Assembly (NCBI GenBank): GCA_024998705.1
Contig: JACOEF010000165.1
Span: forward strand, 1 to 7,343
Reading direction: 5' to 3'
Origin: Nitrospira sp.
GTDB taxonomy: Bacteria; Nitrospirota; Nitrospiria; Nitrospirales; Nitrospiraceae
DNA: 7,343 nt
Both the position numbers and the translations under genes were made by a program. The notes under the pieces were generated by a model, which saw nothing but the letters and a program-made list of their open reading frames with translations, was not told the origin of the DNA and ran no database searches. This document shows, in pieces, positions 1 to 6,647 of this stretch. How positions within the stretch are numbered: the first letter of the stretch is position 1; the number at the start of each line of letters is the position of its first letter.

Positions 1-1
1 G

Positions 2-2851
2 TGGCGTCAACGGGACAAGCAGAGCGAGTTCCCGCTGTTCATCAACCGGATCGTGACCAATTACCTGATTCGATGGCATGACATCCGGAAAGCCGACTAT
101 GTGGGGATTTTTGTGACGGACAACCGCGGCGCGCTCGTGGTGAGTTCGATCCCGCAGGTCGAGTATTACCATGGCAAGGCTACTTGGTGGCAGGCGGTGA
201 TGAAACGGGGCACGGGCAAGGTCTTTGTCAGCGACATCTTTTTCGACCCGGCCTTCGGCACCCACGTCGTCAACGTGTCGGCGCCGATCATCGACGATGA
301 GCAGCATGTGACGATCGGTGCGGTCACGGTTCTTCTGCGTCGGGATACCCTGTTTCATTCCGTATCGGAAGCCACCGTGGGGCAGACGGGGCATGCCATG
401 TTATTCAACTCGGACGGGGTTCCATTGATCTGTCCCGTGTTGGCGCCGGAAGAACATGCGGTGAAGCCTGAGCTGGTAAGCGCCATCAGCGGAAGCGTCG
501 CCGGCTGGACCACGGTCGTGACGGATTCGCATGGCGGACAGAACTCGATCGTGGGGTTTGCGCCGGTCCGGTTGGGGACTGAATTGACACCCGATAGTTT
601 GGGCGGCAAGCGATGGGTGACATTTGTCCGGCAGGACCCGTCCGAGTCCTATGCGCCGCTCTCGCGGCTTGTCGTGCAAGTGACGGTGTATGGCCTAGGG
701 GTGTTCGGTGTGCTGTTGATGACGGGGTTGATGGTTGCGCGGCGCATCGCGCGTCCGATCGGGCTCTTGCACGAAGGGGTGCAGCGGATCGGAAGCGGAC
801 GGTTGGATCAGCGACTGGAACTGAAAACCGGCGATGAAATCGAGCAACTGGCGGAAGCCTTCAATAAAATGGCGGCAAACCTGCGCACCTCGTTCGAGCA
901 GATCGAGCAACGGATGGAGGAGGTCCGTCGGCTGGAGGAGCGATATCGCGATCTCATCGAGCATTCCCCGGAGATGATCTATCAACTGAATAAGGCCGGC
1001 CGGTTTGTCCATGTGAACAAGACCGGTCTGGACAAGCTCGGGTACTCCCTGGAAGAGATGTTGCGAATGCGTCTCTGGGATCTCGTTCCCAAGGGCCGTG
1101 AGACGGAGGTGTTGGCCTATCTGGAGCGATTGGTCTCGCAAGGGCGCAGCACGATAGAAACGGTGTTCGTGGCTGGGGACGGTCATCCGATCGATGTGGA
1201 AATCCACGCAACGGCGTTGTTTGAAAGCGGCGGCGGTCTGGTCCACTCGCGCGCATTTGTCCGCGATGTCACGGAACGGCGCCTGCTGGAGGAGCAAATC
1301 CATCAGTACACGACCAGGCTCGAACAAGCGGTCAACGAGCGCACGCAGCAACTGGTGGCCTCGCAAGAACGCTACAAGGCGCTGTTCGATTTGGTGGCGG
1401 ACTCAGTGTTTATGGTGGGAGAAGACGGCGTGATTGTCGCCGTCAACAAACGGGAAGAGCAGGCGCTGGGCTACTCGGAGGAACAGGTCGTCGGAAGCAG
1501 TATTCTCAACGTGGTCGAACCGGTCCACCATGATGAGATGCGGATGCTGCTGGAAAAGATCCGTGCCGGCGAGCGCCAGGTGCCGACTCAGGAATTCACC
1601 GTGCGCGATGCCGCCGGCAGGAAAACGCCGGTGGAAATGGACCTGATTTTGGTGCGCGGCAGCGACCATACGTGGGTGATGGTTCAACTTCGCGACATCA
1701 CCGACCGGAAACGGCTTGAGCAGCAGATGCATACCTACCAGCAGGAGCTGGAAGCGAAGGTCAGCGAGCGAACCCGCGAGATCGAAGAGACCAAGCAGTA
1801 CCTTGAGAACCTCCTGGAGAACGCCAATGACGTCATTTACACGCTCGATAAGGAGCAGTGTTTCACGTATGTGAACAGCAAGATTCTGGCGTGGGGATAC
1901 GCCAAGGAAGATCTATTGGGGCGTCCGTATCTGGGCTTGCTCTCCAAGCGGCATCGGGGGCGTCGGTTGAAATCGACGTTGGATATCGGGGTGAAGCAGG
2001 TCTATGAGGTCGAAGTGTTGACGAAATCCGGCGAGCCGCGTTCCGTCATGGTCAGCGTGTCCCCGCTTCACGGGGTGGAGGGGGAGATTCTTGGGGTGCT
2101 CGGGATCGCCCGCGATATGACGGACACGAAGAAGCTTGAGCAACAAATCAGAAACTCCGAGAAACTGGCGTCGGTAGGAAAGCTGGCTGCGGGGGTGGCG
2201 CACGAGATCACCAATCCGCTGGGGGGGATTCTTAATTGCCTCTACAACATGCGTAAGGGGACCCTGTCGCCGTCCAGGCAGGAGGAGTACCTGGCGTCGA
2301 TGGAAGACGGGTTGCGGCGGGTGCAACGGATCGTCCGGCAACTGCTCGATTTCTCGCAGCAGCACAATCCAGAACTTGCGCTGGCCGATATCAACCACGT
2401 CGTCAATCGGGTGTTGCTCCTGACAGACCATTTGTTTGTTCCCCACCGGGTGCAGCTGGAGACGGCCCTCTCGCCCGATCTTCCCGAGTTGATGATCGAT
2501 CGACATATGATGGAGCAGGTGTTGATGAATCTTGTGTTGAATGCGATTCAAGCGATGCGGAACGGCGGGGTGTTGACCATCCGTACGTCGATGGACGAGG
2601 CTCATTGCCTGGTCCGGATTCAGGATTCCGGTTACGGCATTTCTTCCTCGGTGTTACCGCGGATATTTGACCCGTTCTTCACCACCAAAAATGAAGGGGA
2701 AGGCACCGGACTTGGCCTGTCTGTCAGCCTGGGTATTGTGGAACGGCATGGAGGTAAGATTGTGGTCGAGAGTGAAGTCGGCAAAGGGACCACCTTTACC
2801 GTCTCCATTCCGCTTGCGACGGAACGACACGCCATCGGGAGGTTTTCGTGA
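2..2851 (+). CDS. Membrane sensor histidine kinase (Cache-HAMP-PAS3-HisKA-HATPase), 5' partial
   Basis: Sensor kinase that should autophosphorylate on His and pass phosphate to the regulator encoded next to it. The frame is open from base 2. The GTG at 53 is not the start, because the 17 codons before it read on into the sensor fold, so the N-terminus and first TM helix lie off-window. Counting residues from codon 53: about 1-200 resemble the distal part of an extracytoplasmic Cache domain (TDNRG, YYHGKATWW, VSAPI); 204-229 a TM helix; 230-283 HAMP; about 298-410, 440-553 and 586-695 three PAS domains, each ending in RD(V/I/M)T; coiled-coil linkers between them; 703-770 HisKA with AHEITNP, phospho-acceptor His717 (codon 2201-2203); 810-922 HATPase with N box N826/N830, DSGYGI 858-863, DPFFTTK and GEGTGLGL. 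All catalytic motifs are intact, so it should be active. The NtrB/AtoS-like kinase core fits its NtrC-type partner. The ligand cannot be read from the sequence. Confidence 0.95.
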   Translation, partial: WRQRDKQSEFPLFINRIVTNYLIRWHDIRKADYVGIFVTDNRGALVVSSIPQVEYYHGKATWWQAVMKRGTGKVFVSDIFFDPAFGTHVVNVSAPIIDDEQHVTIGAVTVLLRRDTLFHSVSEATVGQTGHAMLFNSDGVPLICPVLAPEEHAVKPELVSAISGSVAGWTTVVTDSHGGQNSIVGFAPVRLGTELTPDSLGGKRWVTFVRQDPSESYAPLSRLVVQVTVYGLGVFGVLLMTGLMVARRIARPIGLLHEGVQRIGSGRLDQRLELKTGDEIEQLAEAFNKMAANLRTSFEQIEQRMEEVRRLEERYRDLIEHSPEMIYQLNKAGRFVHVNKTGLDKLGYSLEEMLRMRLWDLVPKGRETEVLAYLERLVSQGRSTIETVFVAGDGHPIDVEIHATALFESGGGLVHSRAFVRDVTERRLLEEQIHQYTTRLEQAVNERTQQLVASQERYKALFDLVADSVFMVGEDGVIVAVNKREEQALGYSEEQVVGSSILNVVEPVHHDEMRMLLEKIRAGERQVPTQEFTVRDAAGRKTPVEMDLILVRGSDHTWVMVQLRDITDRKRLEQQMHTYQQELEAKVSERTREIEETKQYLENLLENANDVIYTLDKEQCFTYVNSKILAWGYAKEDLLGRPYLGLLSKRHRGRRLKSTLDIGVKQVYEVEVLTKSGEPRSVMVSVSPLHGVEGEILGVLGIARDMTDTKKLEQQIRNSEKLASVGKLAAGVAHEITNPLGGILNCLYNMRKGTLSPSRQEEYLASMEDGLRRVQRIVRQLLDFSQQHNPELALADINHVVNRVLLLTDHLFVPHRVQLETALSPDLPELMIDRHMMEQVLMNLVLNAIQAMRNGGVLTIRTSMDEAHCLVRIQDSGYGISSSVLPRIFDPFFTTKNEGEGTGLGLSVSLGIVERHGGKIVVESEVGKGTTFTVSIPLATERHAIGRFS
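2837..2842 (+). promoter_or_regulatory. Shine-Dalgarno deciding the GTG start of the regulator
   Basis: GGGAGG lies five bases before the GTG at 2848-2850, inside the last codons of the kinase. It supports this GTG as the start and, with the GTGA start/stop overlap, indicates translational coupling of kinase and regulator. Confidence 0.8.
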
Positions 2852-4299
2852 AAGGGCTGAAGGTACTGATTATTGACGATGAACCGCTGATGCGACTGTC
2901 CATGCTGGATGCCTTGGAGGGCATCGGCTGTGAGGTCATGGCGGCGGCGACCGGGACAGAGGGGCTGACTATCTTGGGTACCCGGCAATTCGAAATCGTG
3001 ATTACCGATCTGCGCCTTCCCGGCGCCGATGGGCTCACCATCTTGAAAGCCTGTAAAGATCGGACTCCGACGACGGAAGTGATTTTGATCACCGCCCATG
3101 GATCAGTTGATACGGCAGTGGGTGCGATCAAGCTGGGCGCGTACGACTACATCACGAAGCCGTTTCAAATGGATGAGCTACTGTTGATCGTCGAGCGCGT
3201 GGGGAAAATTCTTGGGTTGCGGCGGGAAAATAGTGAGTTGAAAGAGGTGCTGGAGGACCGATTTAGTTTCGGCGGGATCCTCGGGTGTAACCATCAGATG
3301 CGCGCCTTACTGGAGAAGATCAAGTTGGTGGCCGCGACCGAGGCACCAGTGTCACTGATCGGCGAGCGCGGGACGGGCAAGGAGTTGGTGGCCCATGCCA
3401 TTCATTTGAATAGTCCCCGGCGCGATCAGCCCTTGATCAAGGTGTGTTGCGCGGACCTTCCCGAGGCTCTCCTGGAGGCCGAGTTATTCGGTCACGAAAA
3501 GGGCGCGTTTCCAGGGGCGCTGCGCCAGCGACGTGGACGATTCGAGTTGGCACACCAGGGAACCTTGCTGCTCGATGACATGGATTCGCTTTCTGTCGAC
3601 CTCCAGGCGAAGGTGTGGCACGTGCTTCAAGAACGGCGATGTGAGCGCGTCGGCGGGCGGGAATCCATCGCCGTGGATGTCCGCATCATCGGTGCGGCTA
3701 CGCGTGGCCTGAAGGAAATGGCTGAGCAGGGGCAATTTCATCGAGAGCTCTGTGCTCAATTGACGGCCGTGCAGATCGTGGTCCCGCCGTTGCGCGAGCG
3801 GCGGGAAGATGTGTTGGTGATCGCCGAGCATGTGCTGGAGACTAAGTTGGCCACCCTTGGCAAGTCTCTGGACGGCTTTGCGCAACCCAGTCGCGAGTTG
3901 CTGTTGCATTATTCGTTTCCCGGCAATGTCGGCGAGCTGGAGCAACTGGTGGAGCGTGCCGCCGATTTGGGGCGTGACGGAGAAGCCGTGCAGCCCTGGG
4001 ACCTTTGCGGGTTTCAGACCTGTCCCTATCTCGGCGGGGCGCCTCAAGCGGGCTGCGGTTTTTGTGCGGAAGGATTGATGGCGCACATTGAGAAGCCGGA
4101 GTCGAGCGCTCCGGTGACACTCGCGACTGCCCGGGAAGCATTTGAGCGGGACTATATTGCCGCGGTTTTGAAGCAGGTGGAGGGCAGCCGAACCAATGCC
4201 GCTACGATCCTCGGGTTGTCGAGAAAGGCCTTGTGGGATAAATGCAAGCGGTACGGGCTCTCCTCCGCCAAGGGGGAGGCGGAGGAGAGAGAGGAGTAG
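2848..4299 (+). CDS. NtrC-family response regulator with degenerate AAA+ domain and Cys4 linker
   Basis: Partner of the upstream kinase, overlapping it by four bases (GTGA). 483 aa, the usual NtrC-like length. Receiver, residues 3-120: acidic pair D10/D11, phospho-acceptor D54 (ITDLRLPG), T82, K104; intact. AAA+, about 141-372: Walker A GERGTGKE (172-179) is intact, but GAFTGA reads GAFPGA (P222), the glutamate-switch Asn is C200, Walker B ends DD (243-244) not DE, sensor I Asn is T285, the two arginine-finger positions are H298 and Q304, and the sensor II Arg is G362. A linker carries C387, C392, C403 and C406. The Fis-type HTH at about 427-471 (RTNAATILGLSRKALW) looks normal. From known family mechanics I infer it binds DNA under phosphorylation control but does not act as a classical sigma54-activating ATPase; it may work with sigma70 or as a repressor. 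The acidic tail is encoded by a hairpin sequence. Targets unknown. Confidence 0.93.
   Translation: MKGLKVLIIDDEPLMRLSMLDALEGIGCEVMAAATGTEGLTILGTRQFEIVITDLRLPGADGLTILKACKDRTPTTEVILITAHGSVDTAVGAIKLGAYDYITKPFQMDELLLIVERVGKILGLRRENSELKEVLEDRFSFGGILGCNHQMRALLEKIKLVAATEAPVSLIGERGTGKELVAHAIHLNSPRRDQPLIKVCCADLPEALLEAELFGHEKGAFPGALRQRRGRFELAHQGTLLLDDMDSLSVDLQAKVWHVLQERRCERVGGRESIAVDVRIIGAATRGLKEMAEQGQFHRELCAQLTAVQIVVPPLRERREDVLVIAEHVLETKLATLGKSLDGFAQPSRELLLHYSFPGNVGELEQLVERAADLGRDGEAVQPWDLCGFQTCPYLGGAPQAGCGFCAEGLMAHIEKPESSAPVTLATAREAFERDYIAAVLKQVEGSRTNAATILGLSRKALWDKCKRYGLSSAKGEAEEREE
4258..4289. terminator. 12-bp perfect hairpin at the convergent gene junction
   Basis: CTCTCCTCCGCC (4258-4269) and GGCGGAGGAGAG (4278-4289) are exact inverse complements around an 8-base loop. 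The stem lies in the last codons of the regulator and 11 bases past the stop of the opposing WD40 gene, so it can form in both transcripts. Neither side is followed by a T-run, so it is not a canonical intrinsic terminator. It may be a bidirectional, Rho-assisted or RNA-stabilising structure. The role is inferred; the repeat is directly visible. Confidence 0.5.
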
Positions 4300-4300
4300 G

Positions 4301-5407
4301 TTAGTCTGCCGGCTCCACGCCGCCTTCCCACAACTTCACCGTACGATCCCATGACGCGCTGGCCAGGCGTAGTCCGTCCGGCGAGAGGGCGATCCCACGT
4401 ACGGGCCCACCATGGGTTTTGTCGGTTCGGAAGTTGCGGCCCGTGGCGATGTCCCAGAAGCGAATGGTGTTGTCATCCCCAGCACTGATGAGCACTTGGC
4501 CGTCGGGGGAGACTACTAACGACCGAACCCATCCATTATGTCCGCGCACGACGCGCAGTTCGTTCATCGTCGGCATTTCAAAGAAACGGATCGTGTTGTC
4601 ACGGCTTCCCGTGATCAGCATTTTTGCATCCGGCGTAAAGACCATCGCACCGATCCAGAACTCCATTGGTTTTTGGAATCCTCCGTCGTCTTCGATGAAG
4701 AAGCCGCGGGTTTCCGTTGAGTCCTCGGCGGTTTCTTCCCAATGGCCATTGTGGAGAATTTTTTCCTCTCCGCTCGGCAGCACCTCCCAGATTCTAATCT
4801 TGCCGATGTCGGAGCCGCTGGCGAGGTGCATCCCGTCCGGGGAAAATGCCACACAGACTGACCAGTGGTGATCGTATTGGTCTTTCCCGAGCAGGGTCAT
4901 GAGGTCGGTGCCGGTCGTGACTTCCCAGATCTTGATGTCCTTATTGTGGCTGCCGCGGGCCAGCATGAGACCGTCAGGAGACAGCGACAGGCTGCAGACA
5001 TTGTGATCGTACCGGGTAAATAAGAGCTTGGTCGGCTCGCCGGTTTTCGGGTTCCAGAGGCGGATGGTCCGGTCTTCACTGCCTGACGCCAGCGTGCGGC
5101 CGTCCGGCGTGAAGACCAGAGCGCGAATGTCGGCGGTGTGGCCCCTTAAAGAACGTAGGAGTCGTCCGGTTTCAATGTCCCAGACACGGACGTAGCGGTC
5201 AACGCCGCCGCTGACAATCGTCTGACCATCGGGCGCGTAGGCGACGGACCACACGCCGTGCGAGTGTCCTCGAAACGTCTTCAGTTCACGAAACCCCGCT
5301 TTCCAATATGCTAAATGGTCCACGGGGGGGGGCTGTGCGGTTCCGCTCTGGCTGTTCGGTTGTCCTGTTGCAGGGGTGGTCAGGGGCGCTGTCGTTTGAT
5401 TGCTCAT
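4301..5407 (-). CDS. Seven-bladed WD40-repeat beta-propeller protein
   Basis: Predicted soluble scaffold for protein-protein contacts; no enzymatic motif seen. I chose the ATG at 5407 (MSNQTTAP), giving 368 aa, with GAGG 11 bases upstream (5422-5419), a long spacing. The frame stays open to 5629, but that overlaps the divergent gene and lies upstream of the best promoter; an ATG at 5446 is a weaker alternative. Residues 1-35 are a Thr/Pro/Gln-rich tail without signal peptide. Seven WD-type repeats follow at about 42-77, 84-118, 130-166, 178-214, 251-277, 286-319 and 328-362, with typical GH, SPDG, ASGS.D.TI and (I/V)W elements, enough for one closed propeller. An acidic insertion of about 30 residues (about 219-250) interrupts the ring between blades 4 and 5. 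The gene ends one base from the regulator, head-on. The partner is unknown; proximity suggests but does not show a link with the divergent operon. Confidence 0.93.
   Translation of the reverse strand: MSNQTTAPLTTPATGQPNSQSGTAQPPPVDHLAYWKAGFRELKTFRGHSHGVWSVAYAPDGQTIVSGGVDRYVRVWDIETGRLLRSLRGHTADIRALVFTPDGRTLASGSEDRTIRLWNPKTGEPTKLLFTRYDHNVCSLSLSPDGLMLARGSHNKDIKIWEVTTGTDLMTLLGKDQYDHHWSVCVAFSPDGMHLASGSDIGKIRIWEVLPSGEEKILHNGHWEETAEDSTETRGFFIEDDGGFQKPMEFWIGAMVFTPDAKMLITGSRDNTIRFFEMPTMNELRVVRGHNGWVRSLVVSPDGQVLISAGDDNTIRFWDIATGRNFRTDKTHGGPVRGIALSPDGLRLASASWDRTVKLWEGGVEPAD
5324..5332. repeat. G9 homopolymer inside the WD40 coding region
   Basis: Nine consecutive G on the + strand, read as three Pro codons (CCC) on the coding strand, between the N-terminal tail and the first WD repeat. 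Such a tract is prone to replication slippage and to sequencing length errors; a one-base change would separate the chosen start from the propeller frame. Confidence 0.9.
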
Positions 5408-5471
5408 AAAAGTTTGTGCCTCGTCGCTGTGCTGAGCGGGGGCCATTGTGCCCCGGCCGACCCTCAACGGT

Positions 5472-5501
5472 TTGCAAAAAACGCCAAGGGGTTTGTATAA
5501 T
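5472..5501 (+). promoter_or_regulatory. Sigma70-like promoter for the HExxH protein-ferredoxin operon
   Basis: TTGCAA (5472-5477), an 18-base spacer, then a perfect TATAAT (5496-5501). The predicted start is near 5508, giving a leader of about 96 bases before the ATG at 5604. The -10 match is exact and the -35 matches four of six. No sigma54-type element is seen in this intergenic region. Confidence 0.6.
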
Positions 5502-5504
5502 CGG

Positions 5505-5536
5505 CAGTCGTTTCGATGATCGTAAGAGAACGACTG
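5505..5536. promoter_or_regulatory. Inverted repeat over both divergent start points, candidate operator
   Basis: CAGTCGTT (5505-5512) and AACGACTG (5529-5536) are exact inverse complements, separated by 16 bases that contain a second small dyad, CGATGATCG (5514-5522). The block covers the predicted starts of both genes and the -10 box of the minus-strand promoter, where a dimeric regulator could control both. Operator function is inferred; an 8-bp match could be chance. Confidence 0.4.
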
Positions 5537-5548
5537 GGAGCAAGTCAA
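5519..5548 (-). promoter_or_regulatory. Sigma70-like promoter for the WD40 gene
   Basis: Read on the minus strand: TTGACT (5548-5543), an 18-base spacer, TACGAT (5524-5519). The predicted start is near 5512, leaving a leader of about 105 bases before the ATG at 5407. The -35 matches five of six, the -10 four of six. It faces the plus-strand promoter, so the two polymerase footprints would overlap. Confidence 0.45.
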
Positions 5549-5603
5549 GCGCAGTACCTGTGCGGGTTTTATCCCTTCACCGAACCAGAACATGTGAGGT
5601 CTT

Positions 5604-6635
5604 ATGGCAACCGGAGTAGAAGTTTCCAAGCCGTCGATGGAGATCCGTTTTCAGCCAGCCTTACTGCAGGAAGTCATCGATTCCTTTATTGAAAAGACGG
5701 AGCGGGAAGGGGATCCGACTTACTATAAAGAGTTTCATGAACTGGCCGATCCGATTTATGAAAAATTCACGCTTGATGACCGCGAGGCGGAGTTCAAGAA
5801 GCTGTATCAGTATTTGTTCGGCATCTGGGGGTTCTCCGATATCATCCGTGACGCGTTTAATGAATTTCCGGAGCTGAAGCAGCGGGTCGGAATCGTCCTG
5901 GTCAAGGGGGTGCTCAAGGAGGATCAGGAAGGGGTCGACGTGTTGCGCAAATGGGGTTCCGTCGAGCACGACCTGGCCAAGCAATTCGAGGAGAAGGGCC
6001 TCAAGGGAGTCGGCATCAAGCTGATTCCACGGCGGTTCTACGATCCGGCGTTGACGCGGTACTGTCGTCACGAACTCCTGCACATCCATGACATGCTTGA
6101 CCCGGCATTTGGGTACGACCCTGATACGCGGGTCGGACAGAATCCCGGCGAAGAAACGCTCATCCTGCACCGCTATCGTATTCTCTGGAATATCAGCGTC
6201 GACAGCCGCTTGATCGCTTCAGGCAAGGAGCCGATGCTCCAGAAGGAAGATCGATTCAAGGAGTTTCGGTCGTGGTATCGCAAGATTCCACCGGCCCAGT
6301 TGAAATCCGTCTTCGAAGGGTTGTGGCAGACGAGCTATTTCACCCATTCCGAATTGGTGGAAATGGCGACCGACACGTTGCGTATCCTCGATCGCGCAGT
6401 GGATGTCGAGGGCGGAGAAATTCCGGAGACCAGCACGAAGGTGATGCTCATGCCCGGGTTTCCCTGTCCGCTCTGCCGATTTCCGACGTACACCTGGGTG
6501 GAAGATATGGAGACCAAGTTGGAAAAATATATCTTGGACTTCATCCGCGAAAACCACCCGGGCTGGGATGTCGAATACGGGGCCTGTGATCGTTGCGTGG
6601 AAGTGTACAAGTTGCGGGCCGACGGTGTGATGTAA
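5604..6635 (+). CDS. Uncharacterised putative metalloprotein with HExxH and two CxxC pairs
   Basis: I do not recognise a named family. 343 aa, no signal peptide or TM segment, so probably cytoplasmic. GAGG (5596-5599) four bases before the ATG supports the start. Residues 1-140 look mostly helical, charged and rich in aromatics. Residues 153-166 contain HELLH (156-160), a zincin-type HExxH motif, followed by IHDMLD with H162, D163 and D166 as further possible ligands; NISVDSRL (196-203) lies where some zincins place a third ligand in an E/N..xD-type motif. The C-terminus has CPLC (C288, C291) and CDRC (C328, C331), 36 residues apart, like a zinc-ribbon or rubredoxin-type knuckle pair. A metal-dependent peptidase or a non-catalytic metalloprotein are both possible; catalysis is unproven. 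It is the first gene of an operon with a four-cluster ferredoxin 12 bases downstream, which hints at a redox or metal-cofactor role. Confidence 0.88.
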   Translation: MATGVEVSKPSMEIRFQPALLQEVIDSFIEKTEREGDPTYYKEFHELADPIYEKFTLDDREAEFKKLYQYLFGIWGFSDIIRDAFNEFPELKQRVGIVLVKGVLKEDQEGVDVLRKWGSVEHDLAKQFEEKGLKGVGIKLIPRRFYDPALTRYCRHELLHIHDMLDPAFGYDPDTRVGQNPGEETLILHRYRILWNISVDSRLIASGKEPMLQKEDRFKEFRSWYRKIPPAQLKSVFEGLWQTSYFTHSELVEMATDTLRILDRAVDVEGGEIPETSTKVMLMPGFPCPLCRFPTYTWVEDMETKLEKYILDFIRENHPGWDVEYGACDRCVEVYKLRADGVM

Positions 6636-6647
6636 TCGGAGTGCATC

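Noticed and set aside
53..55. GTG as the true start of the histidine kinase
   Set aside because: The frame is open to base 2 and the residues before and after it belong to the same sensor domain; no Shine-Dalgarno precedes it. The gene is cut by the window edge.
695..1366. 223-aa minus-strand reading frame inside the kinase
   Set aside because: Fully antisense to a well-supported coding region, composition typical of a shadow frame, no recognisable domain.
1913..2605. 230-aa minus-strand reading frame opposite the kinase core
   Set aside because: Antisense to PAS3, HisKA and HATPase motifs; His/Pro/Arg-rich shadow composition.
3548..3567. TGGCAC followed by TTGC, recalling a sigma54 promoter
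   Set aside because: The spacing (10 bases) does not fit the fixed -24/-12 distance and it lies inside a coding region.
5439..5454. GGGGC-6-GCCCC hairpin in the WD40 leader
   Set aside because: Only a five-base stem in GC-rich DNA; likely chance.
5408..5629. Longer WD40 protein starting at 5629 (442 aa)
   Set aside because: It would overlap the start of the divergent gene, lie upstream of the best minus promoter, and its extra 74 residues look like translated intergenic DNA.
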